Positions 1-11,724 of a stretch of 64,000 bases of DNA are shown here, piece after piece. How positions within the stretch are numbered: the first letter of the stretch is position 1; each line of letters begins with the position of its first letter. The translations under genes and the position numbers were made by a program. Origin of the DNA: Gautieria morchelliformis. Its lineage: Eukaryota; Basidiomycota; Agaricomycetes; Gomphales; Gomphaceae. Below the pieces are notes generated by a model. The model saw only the letters and a program-made list of their open reading frames with translations, was not told the DNA's origin and made no database searches. The DNA is taken from NCBI GenBank assembly GCA_015179125.1, contig WHVA01000215.1:1-64000 (forward strand), in the 5' to 3' direction.

Positions 1-843
1 CCCAACAGTAGGATGTATTAATTTGGGAGTAATTTAAGAGTAGTTTGGGGATACATTGTAGAGTAATGACAGAGAAAATGAATCATTAACACAAATTAGT
101 TTTTAAGGGTAATCTAGGTACTAATGTTGAACTAATGTTGGAAGAATTCTGAATTACTCCCATATGACACCTCAGTACTAATTTTGCATTCCATGCTGTG
201 CAGGAAGCTCACACAACCAACCCCAGGTACAGCCTAATGACACACCACAGCTGACACAGGCTCAGAGCCCAGGGAGCTTGAAGATGGCAAGGTCACAGAC
301 CTTGGCGCACTCGTCCAAGTAATCAAAGATGAGGAGGCCACTGACCACATGTCACCAAGCATAGTCAAAGATGAGGAGCCAACTGGTGACAAACCAGCCA
401 TCCCACTCACCCTTGCCAGTTGACAAAGGCAATGGTCAAGCAAGCTGGCCATCATCAGAACACTTCATCATAGTCAATGTGCAGTCATTGGGTGTACCCC
501 TTCACTACTAGACCACCCTTGTACTTGTCCAGGGATCTGTCTGAGTGGAACTTGATCCAGAATACCCATCTTTACCCAATGGCCTTTTCTCCAGGTGGTA
601 GTCTGACCAGTTCTCATGTCCCATTGTTTAGGAGTACTTGAATCTCTGCATCTGTTGATTCTTTCCATAGCTGGCTGTCAAATCGTCATCACATTGCTTC
701 TGCAAAGGTTCTTGGAACTGTCTCATCCTTGATCATTGCATTCAGGGCTATTTTTTCAATGGTACACCCACTGGCAGTGACTTGTTTGTCGTGGACAAAT
801 TCCAGGGCCTTGATGATGGACGCGATTGTTGCTGCGCCCCCGT
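1..843 (-). mobile_element. Degenerate Ty1/copia reverse-transcriptase relic
   Basis: Read on the minus strand, scattered frames hold pieces typical of copia polyproteins. The motif PRTFAEAM lies near 690-730, followed by RWVFWIKFHSDRS and YKGGLVVKGYTQ near 490-570, and then DYDEVF. Stops and frame changes separate them, so no protein can be made. The stretch is visibly poor in CpG and rich in TG and CA, unlike the genes that follow. This is what cytosine methylation followed by deamination would leave. The left end is outside the window, and no LTR is visible. The first 200 bases are AT-rich and hold nothing else I recognise. Confidence 0.7.
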
Positions 844-1024
844 CTTTGAGGGGAGGACACCGAATACATGTATATGCGGTTTGAAGCATGATTGTTATGT
901 GCTCTGTAGGCGAGTCGGTAAATTCGCCGGACTGTGTAGAAATGACCTTGCGCGAGCATGGCTTTTTGTTTTGATCGGGCTTGATCCTAGCTTGACGCCC
1001 AAGTTGGACGTCAATGAGCTCACT
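844..1024 (+). repeat. SINE-like tRNA-derived repeat, copy 1
   Basis: About 180 bp matches, in inverse orientation, the segment at 2259-2447. It contains a tRNA-like A box (GCGAGTCGGTAAATTCGCC), with the acceptor-like GTGCTC just before it. Compared with copy 2 it lacks about 33 bp that carry the B box, lost between short GCG repeats. It ends in a small palindrome (GACGCCCAAGTTGGACGTC). It lies directly against the copia relic. An open frame across it is not a gene. Confidence 0.6.
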
Positions 1025-1577
1025 GGATTCGACGACGAGCAAGTCGTTAATGTGGTTGCTGCCCACGAAATTCCTGAGCCATCTGCGCCGCGACGAGGTG
1101 GCGATGAGTGTGTCGGAATGCCACGCGGCGGCTACCGGAAGCCATATCTCATCATATCACTGATACCGTATTCCGCGTGGTCTGAGCAATGATAGCACCA
1201 ACTTGCTATGGTAGAGATACTCTTGTATACATTAAAAGGGCCTACTCATCAATTGAAGATAGTGATTTTTTCTTTTGTTATCTTCTTTGCACGGCCCTTT
1301 CCAAGTCACTGGTCCTCGAAGATGGAGGGTATCAGAGCAAAGATCGATCGACATTTTAAGTACTTCGACGCAAGTATGCTTGAACGTTTGATACATGTTG
1401 GGAACAAGTCCTTATGCAAACCACGTGCCTGTCGTCATACACAGCCGAGAGATGAGTTACATACTGTAAATGTAACACAATAAGTTTCGTTCAGGTAAAA
1501 CACAACATTCGTTACAAGTACATGAACGAGATAAAATAGGAGAATCGAAGTGTAAGACATGTCCGTTAACACGGGTT

Positions 1578-2058
<481 letters not shown>

Positions 2059-2258
2059 TGTTGTAAAGTAGGTGGTGGTTGGTGGCTTGAGTTGTAGTTG
2101 GGTGAGCGCGAGTCTTGAGCGCGGCTTGGTGTGGAGATGGTGGTTTGGAAGAGAAAGGCAAGGCGCTTCGTCCAGCAGGTTTATGGCAAGAAATGGGTCG
2201 CACGGTCATGTGACGACCACTGTTGATATCGCCAAATGAGTCAAAACAAAATCCATGG

Positions 2259-2447
2259 AGCTCATTGACGCCCAACTTGGGCGTCAAGCCCAAAACAAAA
2301 CGGTGCTCGCGAGATTCGAACGCGGGAGGTCGACGTGGAAGCGCAAGGTCATTTCTACACAGTCCGGCGAATTTACCGACTCGGCGAGCACATATTGACA
2401 ATGCCTCAAACCGCGTATACATGTGTTCGGTATCCTCCCTCAAAGCA
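2259..2447 (-). repeat. SINE-like tRNA-derived repeat, copy 2
   Basis: The fuller copy of the repeat at 844-1024. On the minus strand it has an acceptor-like GTGCTC, an A box (GCCGAGTCGGTAAATTCGCC) and a B-box-like GCGTTCGAATCTC followed by GAGCAC. This resembles a decayed leucine/serine-type tRNA. A 3' part with a GACGCCCAAGTTGGGCGTC palindrome follows. The T stem does not pair well and no anticodon arm can be drawn, so I read it as a SINE head rather than a working tRNA gene. Confidence 0.55.
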
Positions 2448-3333
2448 CGCTCCGTTTATCACAGCTGCCAGCTCCTAATAGTATACCGTGCCGAAAGGGA
2501 TATCTAAAATTCGTGAAATTATGTCGAATACGCACGGCCAGCCCATCAGAATTCCTTTATAATTACTCACATGCGCACATCTCGAGTCACCAATTTCTAT
2601 GGTTGGTAGGACAGGTGCCATTCCCTACAGAAAAACAGTACCTGCTAGCAGGTGGAATCTCTGAAGAGTCTGCAGATGTATAACAGCCACTTGTCAGCGG
2701 TGTGTGGCAGCAAGTTCGTGTCACTACCGAGGATCGAGCACGATATAGATGGACTCTCGAATAACAAAGAGCATGGGCTACACGCCCATATACATAATTG
2801 ACAACGTAGGTCACCATAGTATGCTCAAGTGAGTGAAATGGAAAGGGATCCAACTTAGTGAGTGGGTGAGATGGCGGGTAAAGACATGTGAAGTGTCCTC
2901 CTGTCAAGCTCAATCCAATCAAGTTGACGTGGCTGGCAATCTGCGACTAAAGATTTTCTACGTAGGAACCGTTAATTTACAGCCCATACGATGGTCGTGC
3001 AGTTTGTTTCCTTGAAGACGTGCGTGGATCTGCATATTTGGTCACCATTCTTGAGACTACTTGACTAGTGCTGAGTCTGGTCGTTGGCCACCGTGGGGAT
3101 GACATGGACTCCTCTGGTTCCTCATGCTATGGGCGGGGCTCCCGGTCCATAGGCCTTAGGCCTTATCGCTCACTGCTATCCTAGAATGGAGCTCAACGGG
3201 GCCTCGTCGTACCAGATGTAGTGGCGCCAACTTCTACAAGAAGGTTGACTTCTTGCATGATTACTACTCGGTCTTCATGCTGGATGAAATACTTGGCCAA
3301 GCAGAATAAATTTGTGACACGTCCTCTACCAAG
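2448..3333. other. Intergenic region without a recognised gene
   Basis: Short open frames occur on both strands, but none has a recognisable motif, consistent intron signals or a partner exon. It holds the 3' flank of NDUFB9 at its right end. Confidence 0.5.
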
Positions 3334-3964
3334 TTAATGTTGTGATACAACAGCCGTCTCATCCGACTCCGCTGGGTGGTGATCAAATATGGGTCCAACC
3401 GGTGGCTTTGGGGGAACATGGAAATTAATAAAAGGCCAACAGAGCATGGGATGATACGCCTTACTGGGATATTGCGCTCCCTACCCAGACATGCCGATAA
3501 TTAGTATCTGTCACCTCCCTTGTCAGCAACTTTTACATACCATTTTGTTCCACCAGGAAACATAGCGGCTGAATGCATAACGCCGTGAGCAAGCGAGATG
3601 AGCAAGCGAGATGAGCAAGCGAGATGAGGTTTGCATAGACGGCCAGATACTCACGGATGTAAGGGTCAGGATGTGCTGTTGCGGCGAGCTCTGCCTCCGC
3701 CTGCTCGAACAATGCGACTAGAGCTCGCGGATCATGTACATTCCTATCTCCGTGTCAGTATGTATGAATCCACCTGCCATGCGTGCTAGAAGAACTAGAC
3801 AGATCCACGCACCTATTCAGCTCAAACCGTGCACGGATCTCCAGCGCACGAGGGCGCCATAGGTCTCTGCGGACAGTCCAGTTGAGGGAATTGACTAGGA
3901 AGCGTTTGTACAGCGATTTGACATAGAAGCGATGTGCTGCAGAGAACGGGGATGCGGACGACAT
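3334..3964 (-). CDS. NDUFB9: NADH:ubiquinone oxidoreductase subunit NDUFB9 (B22, LYR protein)
   Basis: Accessory subunit of mitochondrial complex I membrane arm. Five exons (3813-3964, 3655-3743, 3541-3568, 3465-3480, 3334-3405) join in phase to 118 residues. The N-terminus has the LYR-type motif SLYKRFL, then LEIRARFELNRNVHDP. Next comes the family signature HPDPYI, then PGGTKWERNIP, matching the animal GGTSYERY region. Exons 3 and 4 are only 28 and 16 nt. The second intron contains a 13-bp tandem repeat. The start ATG is the only one in frame before the LYR motif. An unrecognised reading frame begins 118 bp upstream on the other strand, suggesting a shared promoter. Confidence 0.88.
3587..3625 (+). 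repeat. 13-bp tandem repeat, three perfect copies
   Basis: The unit GAGCAAGCGAGAT is repeated three times without error, inside the second intron of NDUFB9. Confidence 0.9.
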
Positions 3965-4082
3965 TCGTGTAGCGTCCGCAAAGTCGGAGTTCCAAGCTAC
4001 TTACCGCTTTTGGTTAACTACCACGAAAGAATTGCCGGTTTGAAATGCGGGTTGCCATATACGGGGAGAGGAATGACTTAAA
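3965..4082. promoter_or_regulatory. Putative bidirectional promoter of NDUFB9 and the 4083 frame
   Basis: 118 bp between two head-to-head ATGs. Inferred from gene spacing only; no TATA box was seen. Confidence 0.35.
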
Positions 4083-4425
4083 ATGGACACTTCTAGTATC
4101 ACCCCTCAAGAATATTTACATCTGACCGAGGCTAGCCACGTACCATATTTCGTGTCATGCTCTCAAATTGAGAGCGCCATTGAGAAAGCCATCCGTACGA
4201 TTGAGCAGAGAAGACGAGCATGAAGCTGACGGCAGTGCGTGCATGGCCTGGAATGACGGCTATTCCGCGACATCGAGCACATCGCTAATTTACATGCGTG
4301 CTCGCCGACTCCTCCTCCACCCGGAAGACAAGGCAAGGAGCTCTCAAGGGTCTGATGACACGCTCACTAGTGAGCGCGAGAAAACTTCCCGACTGGAGCG
4401 CGAGCTCCATGGCAAGAGGCTATAA
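4083..4425 (+). CDS. Unrecognised short gene candidate
   Basis: From the ATG at 4083 a frame of 46 codons looks coding (MDTSSITPQEYLHLTEASH and on, through IESAIEKAIRTIEQ). It then hits a stop near 4218. Coding-like sequence resumes to 4425 (ERELHGKRL) or, in another frame, to about 4431. An intron with a donor near 4195 and an acceptor near 4330 could join them, but I could not fix it. The start lies head-to-head with NDUFB9. I do not recognise the family. Confidence 0.25.
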
Positions 4426-4431
4426 GGATTA

Positions 4432-4780
4432 ACAATGGTGCGGAGATAGACTCGATAGATAGATCACAAATATGTCGACGGAACACAAAATTTGGAGAAA
4501 TTTTATTCTCGGCGTTATCATCAGTTCATATCGATCAGTGCGTCGCATGAAGCCTCGTGTGGATAATATGTAGAGAGCGATGAAGGGTCCAGGATCCATG
4601 GCCCATGGGGAATGTACTACCGGCTCGACTCGCGTGGGGGGATGTCCGCAATCAAAAGTCCAAAGGTTCTAATACTGGCGTTAAGTCCATGGAATTGCGT
4701 GGGGAAAAGAATCGATGACGACGTGTCGGAAGGGCGGATTTAGTTACGATAAGTATACAAGAAAAGGTCCATGCGATTCA
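4432..4780. other. Intergenic, nothing recognised
   Basis: About 350 bp downstream of the chitin deacetylase stop codon. No motif, repeat or gene seen. Confidence 0.5.
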
Positions 4781-6429
4781 TCACCGGACAGCCGACATGA
4801 GTGTGCCAACCAACAGTAGGAGTGTCGAAACCCCTCCTCGACGCAAACGTAAGGTACCATTCGCATTGATCTTGTTGTTATTGGGGGACGTCGACCCAGT
4901 CGATGTTGTCGCAAGGGTACTCGTTGCCAGAGTGGCGCTTGCGCTAGTCGCTGTCGATGTCGATGTCGATGTCGGTGTCGGTGTCGGTGTCGGGACTGTC
5001 CCTCCTACGTCCATGCTTAGCACCGGACCATCACTCTGGTTTGCGTTCTGGTATGCGCCGTCAAACAGCTGGACGGTCGACACGGCCGTCCAGCTGTTGC
5101 CTTTAATGCCTGTATACGTCGCCATGAAGGCGCCCGTGGTGTTGTCGGTGAGCTCATGCTCGAGTATAATGAGACCAGGGGATTTGGGGCCTATAGCATG
5201 CTATCAATTGCGATAAGCGCAAAGTGTGACCAAAAGACCATACCGGTGTACCAATTGTTCAGAGACGTTATAACGTTAGGAAGGGTTGTCCCACCCGAAG
5301 CAATTTGCCAGTCCTCCGAGCTACGAGAAGAGTGCCTGTCAAACAAAGACCTCAAAATAACAGAACTCAGACGCACTCTCGATTCCAGTCAATTTGTGTC
5401 AGTCCAAAAACGGTTTTCGCGATGGCACGAACTCGATTATCTGAATCTCCATACGGGGGACGCCAATAGCGGGGTACTCGCCCACCAGTCGAATCATGAA
5501 TGATCTGCATCGTCCATCCGAGCTGTGCAACGATCTGAGAGTTGTTCATTGTTGTCATGTAAGGGTGTGTCCAAGTATGCACTGTCGTGAGATTTTGGTT
5601 ATCCAAGTCAATAAAGGTTGGATCTAGTGAAAACGAACATAGCGTCTTTACCTGCGATGTCCTCTACAAGCGGCAGAAAGAAAAACGTAGTGAGCGTCTG
5701 CTGATAAATTACATTGCGACTCACGATTAAGAGCAGAGTACGCTTGGTTGAAAAGAGCGTAGTTCTGGAGTATATTAATACCGATCATAAAGTGTGTAGC
5801 TGTCTGATTCTGTTCTTGAAGGAATTGGTACAGTTTAGCCGATCCCTGAGAAAACAGATGAGCTACACAACGAGAACCAACTTGAACAACAAGTACATCA
5901 GAGGGACCATCATCAAATCCAATCCCAACATGTCCATCAGGTGCATCCCAGTGGTCATCCGGGCCTCTACATTGCGCTGTACTAGAGCAAATTGCTGGTC
6001 CGCTTCCGCTCGGATCTTGTCCTCCATAAGACGGATTTTGGTTTGGGCCTGACTGTGTCGCAACCATGATACCAGGAATTTGACCCGCCTGTTCAGCAGC
6101 TTGGAGGGCATCAAGCCAAGACTTGGGAGTGGCCGACTCGGGCATGGGAGGTGCATAGACTGCGGGGTATTGAGCTATCCATTCTGATCGACAGGTGCCT
6201 AAGCAATCTGGGATACGAAGATTCTGTGACTAATGAATTTACCTGGGAATCCGGGAGTTGGGACGGCACGTTTGAATAGAGAATGGACCGGATGAGACTC
6301 TGGATGATACCATGCACCGTGCAGAGCGCGAGAATTTAGATGTGGTCGTGCGTCGTGCGGCGGGGCACACCCAAGCGTTGTACCAGCAACGAGGAATATT
6401 TGTAACAGGTGTCGGGTAGGCGAGTACAT
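4781..6429 (-). CDS. CDA: Chitin deacetylase, CE4 family, GPI-anchored type
   Basis: Removes acetyl groups from chitin to give chitosan at the cell wall. Seven exons (6243-6429, 5897-6198, 5725-5845, 5652-5663, 5377-5581, 5244-5320, 4781-5190) join in phase to 437 residues. A signal peptide starts at the chosen ATG ([16 protein letters not shown]). CE4 motif 1 is GFDDGP, motif 2 is HTWTHPYM (metal histidines), and motif 3 is [17 protein letters not shown] and [13 protein letters not shown] follow, typical of fungal enzymes. Exon 4 is 12 nt and codes QDIA right before the HTWTHP motif. After residue about 370 comes a Pro-Thr/Ser-Thr stretch from a hexanucleotide repeat, then a hydrophobic end ([10 protein letters not shown]) with an NANG site, which fits GPI anchoring. 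Confidence 0.93.
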
Positions 6430-8454
6430 AGTGATGGCTGGCTGGATTAGAGGGGGCCACAGGGGAGTAATATACACGAGAGAAGTGGGTGAGGAAACAT
6501 AGTTGTGGCCACTTTATGGATGCAAGACAGGGACGGCAATCATCGGTACTGTTGGAGGGCGGGAAGCCTGAATCAAACCGGAAGCAGTTTACTTCCAGTA
6601 CAGATCTAGTGCCGCAACAGCCGCCCAAGCAAGCATCATACTATAATAGCGCGCAAACAACCTTATTGGTCTATCCTTATCGCCAGCGTCAGGATATGAA
6701 AAAATGAACCAGAAGAGCAAGCAAGGTGGGGAGTCCTGGAAGTCTGTGGGGAGAGGTGCCCCACAAGTCGCAGAGCACAGCTTCAAGTTGATATCCAAGT
6801 CAAATACCACATAAAGACAGACATCCGGGCAACACAATTCGAGAGCCTGACAGGGGAGACGAACGGGCACTAGCCACGAGGGGTGTTAGGAGAATACGAT
6901 CTATGGCGTAGAGGTTCACCGAGTGGCAAGGGTACAGTTGCTTCAAAACAGGCGCCACTGTGACGCCACTGTGACAGAGCTCCGAGCCACGGTCGGGGTT
7001 TCGAATACTAAGCGTAGGAAATATTAAGTAATACAGTAATTGCAGTTATTACATGCAAGTCTGCAGCAATTGCCACTTGTTCCGAGCAACTACAAGTCTG
7101 TTAGCCACCCCCGCTTCCGGTTGGGCTAGCAATCATGATGCATGCATGGGTTGCGACTAACAGTGCCCTTCGGGGTCGCCAAGTTCAGCGCAGTTGAACG
7201 AGTCAACGAGGGTATGTCCGGCACCTACTCGCGATCATCGTTATAAACAAGATGTAATTTTCTCAAGTATTTTGCATCATCGTTGCGTACCTACCGCTTG
7301 CGCCGGCGCCAGCGTCGCTCTGGTCACGAATAGCTACTAACACTGCCCCTTGAGAGTCAGCTGGTCCAAATGCTATAAGTATCACTTCAAGTACCTTTGT
7401 CTCGCATGTCGATGTGACCTCCTTTTGCGATACAATGCTAGATGTACCACGTTTGCAAGCTAGGAGCATGTTACACCGATCAGTATTAGTGCTTATTGGA
7501 AGGCCCTAATGATTCGCCCCGTACGTCTGGGAAGATTGAAGTACGCCTGCCATTCTGAATCCAATTAAGACGGACATGCATTGGCAGCGATGGCATGGTA
7601 CGTGCGTCACTGCTTAATCCCTGAATGGGCACTTAGGACCGGTGTGGAAGCTTGTCCAGGAACAAGTAACTCGTGACCTAGGTGAGACTTCAAGCTTCAA
7701 GCTTCATCCACCAAAAGCACTGCTTCTGTAAATAAGTGGTTGCACCGCCGCATCCCATGAACAAGGCATATATGTATCACATGCCTGATGCCGGATAACG
7801 AGTATGTATGCCATAGGCCCATAAAGAGCGGTATCACCAGCTTTAGGGCTGTCACAGCCAGCAACCCTCGAAAGGTCTGTTGGTCGTGTGGTGAGAATTA
7901 CAGATGGCGGGAGTATGTGATGCAGCAGAATCAGTGCCAGCGTTTGCCACGTACTAGTAGGAATAGAGACTGAAAGCCATTATGATGTGTCCCACTTGGT
8001 TTGCAAGGCTTGTACACGAATGGAAAGATGGACACAAAGAGAATTCCCAGCCACAGAGCAAGAAGGCTGACAGGTTTCCGAGCAAGATGTTAGTAATTCT
8101 GCGTTCAATACTACAGGTCGTCGAGGAAATCGGACAGGAGGTGTGCAGATATTGGCTAGAGCACGACGCTGGAAGCTAGCTTCAGCACAGGTGCCAAATT
8201 TCTCTCGAGGTAGCGCAAAGGTGAATACCAACACCAAGCGTAGCAAAGTTTATCATTCCGGATGGAGCGGCGGAGTTGACCGTTTCAACGGGGTGCAACA
8301 CGTAAGCAACTGCTTGCAGCTCCACTAACAGAGTTTCACTTCTGAGTTTCAATCTCACCGTCGCGTCTACTTCAAGGTAAAGAAATAATCAAGTCTCTGT
8401 ATCGTTTGTTAACCATAGTATCTTGCTGTATTTCCAGATCCCTCTGCCTCTACT
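6430..8454. other. Intergenic region, no supported gene
   Basis: About 2 kb. Overlapping short frames on both strands lack recognisable domains or consistent splicing. A small tandem (CAAGCTT repeats) lies near 7690-7705. The right end is the RPL35 5' region. Confidence 0.45.
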
Positions 8455-9003
8455 ATGCCCGGCAAAATCAAGGCCTACGAGCTTCAATCGAAGTGGGTAC
8501 AATTACCCGTTGCGTCGTAGTAGGAACTTAAATTGCACACCACAGGTCGAAGAATGACCTGTCCAAGCTTCTTGTAGAGCTCAAACAGGAGCTCCTCACT
8601 CTCCGCGTGCAAAAAATTGTTGGTGGGTCCGCCGCCAAATTGACAAAAATGTGCGTGCTTCTCTGTGCAAGTATTTGGACTGCAAGTGCTTATTTGAATT
8701 CGTAGCAACACTGTCCGCAAATCGATCGCCCGCGTGCTTACTGTCATCAACCAGAAGCAACGCCAAAATCTCCGCGAGTACTACAAGGGAAAGAAATACC
8801 TTCCCCTTGACCTCCGCTACAAGAAGACCCGTGCAATCCGGAGACGGCTAACACCTGTGAGTGATTTCAACGCTCCTGGTGTTATAATGTGAAAAGTGCA
8901 ACTAATTTTGCCCTTGTAACAGCATGAGCGTTCCCTGAAGACAGAGAAGCAGCGGAAGAAGGACATCCACTTCCCACTGAGGAAGTTTGCTGTCAAGGCA
9001 TGA
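8455..9003 (+). CDS. RPL35: 60S ribosomal protein L35 (uL29)
   Basis: Large-subunit protein near the peptide exit tunnel. Four exons (8455-8492, 8546-8650, 8706-8856, 8923-9003) join in phase to 124 residues, the usual eukaryotic length. The protein starts [18 protein letters not shown]. It continues with the uL29 signature [13 protein letters not shown], then [12 protein letters not shown] and [15 protein letters not shown]. It ends in a basic tail, [14 protein letters not shown]. The first exon holds only 12 full codons, a common layout in fungal ribosomal genes. Confidence 0.96.
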
Positions 9004-9456
9004 GTGTGGGGCGTGGCGGACGTGCAGTATAGTCTATTATTCTTGTATGCCAACTGAACGCCGAAACACATGTGCATGCTTATGCTTAATGCCAAGATTT
9101 AGGGGTATCGAGGATAGCAATATATTGTTGTGCGCGAACATTGTACATTCAGCCACAAAATGACTAGGAAACGATTGCGAAGCGTAAAGTGTCGTCAAAG
9201 GCATAAATGTACGTGGGTGAAACCGGTCCAGAGTAAAGACTGTCAGGATAAGGAGGTGGGTGCAGAGAGAGTTTATGACGAGTGAATCCAGATGCAGAAA
9301 ACATGCAAGTGTCTCTAGGCAGTTTTGGGGGGAATTGAGACGGTGGCGTGACGACTATTAAACAAACATTAAGTGACGATAATCCAAAACGATATTGGGG
9401 CTCCTGGCTGACAGAGCAGAGAATCAAAAAAAAAAAAAAAAAAAAGAAGTCGTTGA
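9004..9456. other. Spacer between RPL35 and the kinase
   Basis: Contains a run of about 20 A residues at 9425-9445. No gene seen. Confidence 0.5.
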
Positions 9457-11724
9457 TCATGACCCCAGCAAGTTTGGCCACTTGATCTTCAGTCCTTCCA
9501 GCCACCGCATATACAACAGCTCGGCGATGGGCGACTTGCGCGTTGGAGATGGTGGGCCATCGCTACCTGCCAAAGATGGCACATGTCCGTGCCCAGAGGA
9601 CGAAGACGTGTCTTCTTCATGTTCGACTACAACCAAGCCCTTGGATGTCATTTCGCTACGGCGGGTGATACGCCTGTGCGGGAAGAGGCCTCGGCTAGTC
9701 GTAATATGATGTTTCACGGCCTGATTCCTGCACCCAGTATCGCGTCAGCTAGTACAGTATCCCACGGGCAAGGCATCCGAACTGTTCACGCACTCGTTGA
9801 TTCCAGCAAGAATGTCGAGAATGACGCCATACGCGAGCTCCGGGTTCGCGTCTTTCAAATCGGCGAATCCCCGCGCGAGCATGCTGAGGGCTTCGATCTC
9901 TTTCGCGTCCATGTCGTCGCGCGTCGCACGCTGCAGCGTTGGGATGACGACTTCGTCGATGATCGACCGCCCGGCACGTACTTGCTCGGATGCTGCGCGC
10001 TGGTGTGAGGGCGGTTTCGACTCTGTTGGCGAGACAAGGAGAGGGTTTGCCTCCCGAGAACGTAGATTCCCAACAAATTCATTCGATAACCGTAGAGATC
10101 CCGCGGTATCCACGCGTTTCACTGGACGCACGGTGTCCATGCTACGTCTCGTCAGCGACCATGTCAATTACAACGACAAAAACCCACCCATTCCCAACAT
10201 CTGCCGGCCGCAGGGCTGTCCCGCTCTGTGTGTTATGTCGTGCCGCATAACTCGATCGTTTCGTTGACCGGATAGAACCAGAGTACGCAGGTGGTGCGCC
10301 GAGCGGAGTGGCCCCCCCAGTGGGCGAAGTTTCCGATGTTGGCGTGTGAGGCTCATTCTCTGAAGAAGAGTTTCCTGCAGATATCGACAATGGTGGTAGT
10401 GGTTCTGCTTCCCTCGTGGGAAGTGGCTGAGAGATATCAGGACGAGGAAAGAAGCATGTGCCCGGGGAGACCAACCTTTATCATAACCGTAGAGTGCGCA
10501 GCTTGCACGTTGACGCCTAGGCTCGACAGTGGTTCGCTCCCCTTGGTCGCGGCACCGGTGTCAATCGACTGCTCATCTGCCGACTGTCTATCTTCATCGT
10601 CAGTAAACACCTCATCATCAATTTCTCCAATTGTGTCTCTATGCACACTATGCATTGTGTCCATTCCCACCATACTTTTCACTGTCTCAAAGTTCCACTC
10701 ACTGCGGAGTGTGGAGTTAATGTCCCACGTGGGTGCGTTCGGCTGTGAAGCTGGTGGCTGCGCGTTACCGCTCCGTGCACGAGAACGATAGTCTTGATAA
10801 CGTTCTATGAGTTCTGTAAGTGACGTCGTCTTCCGTGCGCCACGAATAAACCGATGGTTGAGGAGTTCCTTGGCAATAGGCCGTTCGGCCGGCTCCTTTG
10901 TGAGACATAGTGAGACAAAGTCCTTGAAAGCGGGCGAGAAAGGGCCCTCCAAAACAGGGGGTTTTGCTTTCGGGATGAGAAATAGTACACGCATCGGGTG
11001 GTATTCAGCAAGCGGCGGCTCGCCTTTGGCCATCTCAATGGCAGTGATGCCTAGACTCCACATATCCGCTCGTGCGTCATATCCTGCCTGACGGATGACC
11101 TCTGGAGCCATCCAGAAGGGGGTTCCAACAAACGTGTGACGCAGAGTTGCGGTAAGCTGTGCGGCAACACCAAAGTCGGCGAGCTTGACGCGACCAGAAG
11201 CTGAAAGGAGGACGTTGGCTGCTTTGATATCACGGTGAATCTTCCCCTCAGTATGAAGGTACTCCAGACCGAGCAAAAGCTCGCGGCAGATAACAGCGAT
11301 GTGAGCTTCTGAGAACACGCCTGATTTTAGGAGGTCAAGACAGGATCCACCCGCAAGGTACTCCATGACTGCCGAATCTCATGCTCAATAACCAGCAAGG
11401 ACAAAAAGGGAGCAACGAACCGATCCACAGCTTGTAGCCCTTGACAAAACTGCCGTAATAGCGAGTGACATACTCCGAGTCGCATTGAGCGAGATGAGCA
11501 ATTTCCTGCTGGATCTCTCCAATATCGTCGTCTGAATCCTCCAGGTCGATCTGTTTAATGGCTACAATCTGCTTGGTTTCATTGTGGATGCTGCCGAATA
11601 AAACTTTGCTATGGCACGGCTGCTACGAGATGTGTAGTGCTTACCCTTTGTACACGGTTCCAAAGCTACCTGTACCGAGCTTCTCTAGCAGTGTATACTG
11701 GCTTGCAGGGTCATTGCTAGGCAT
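9457..11724 (-). CDS. GCK-III/Ste20-family protein kinase (Kic1/Nak1-like)
   Basis: Serine/threonine kinase of the germinal-centre-kinase group, which in fungi acts in polarity and RAM/septation signalling. Six exons (11645-11724, 11421-11590, 10476-11368, 10188-10426, 9794-10141, 9457-9673) join in phase to 648 residues. The kinase domain opens the protein: glycine loop [12 protein letters not shown], lysine in [30 protein letters not shown], and the Ste20 signature [12 protein letters not shown] long low-complexity linker follows, then a helical segment ([19 protein letters not shown]). The last acceptor, at 9674, is the least certain. The conserved end [18 protein letters not shown] suggests Kic1-type family members. 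An upstream acceptor near 11770 could add N-terminal residues. Confidence 0.88.

Noticed and set aside
782..1192. Open frame of 136 codons
   Set aside because: It runs through the SINE-like repeat and copia relic, and its similarity to the frame at 1982-2443 comes from the repeat copies, not from a protein family.
2259..2447. A working tRNA gene
   Set aside because: A and B boxes are present, but the T stem mispairs and no anticodon stem forms.
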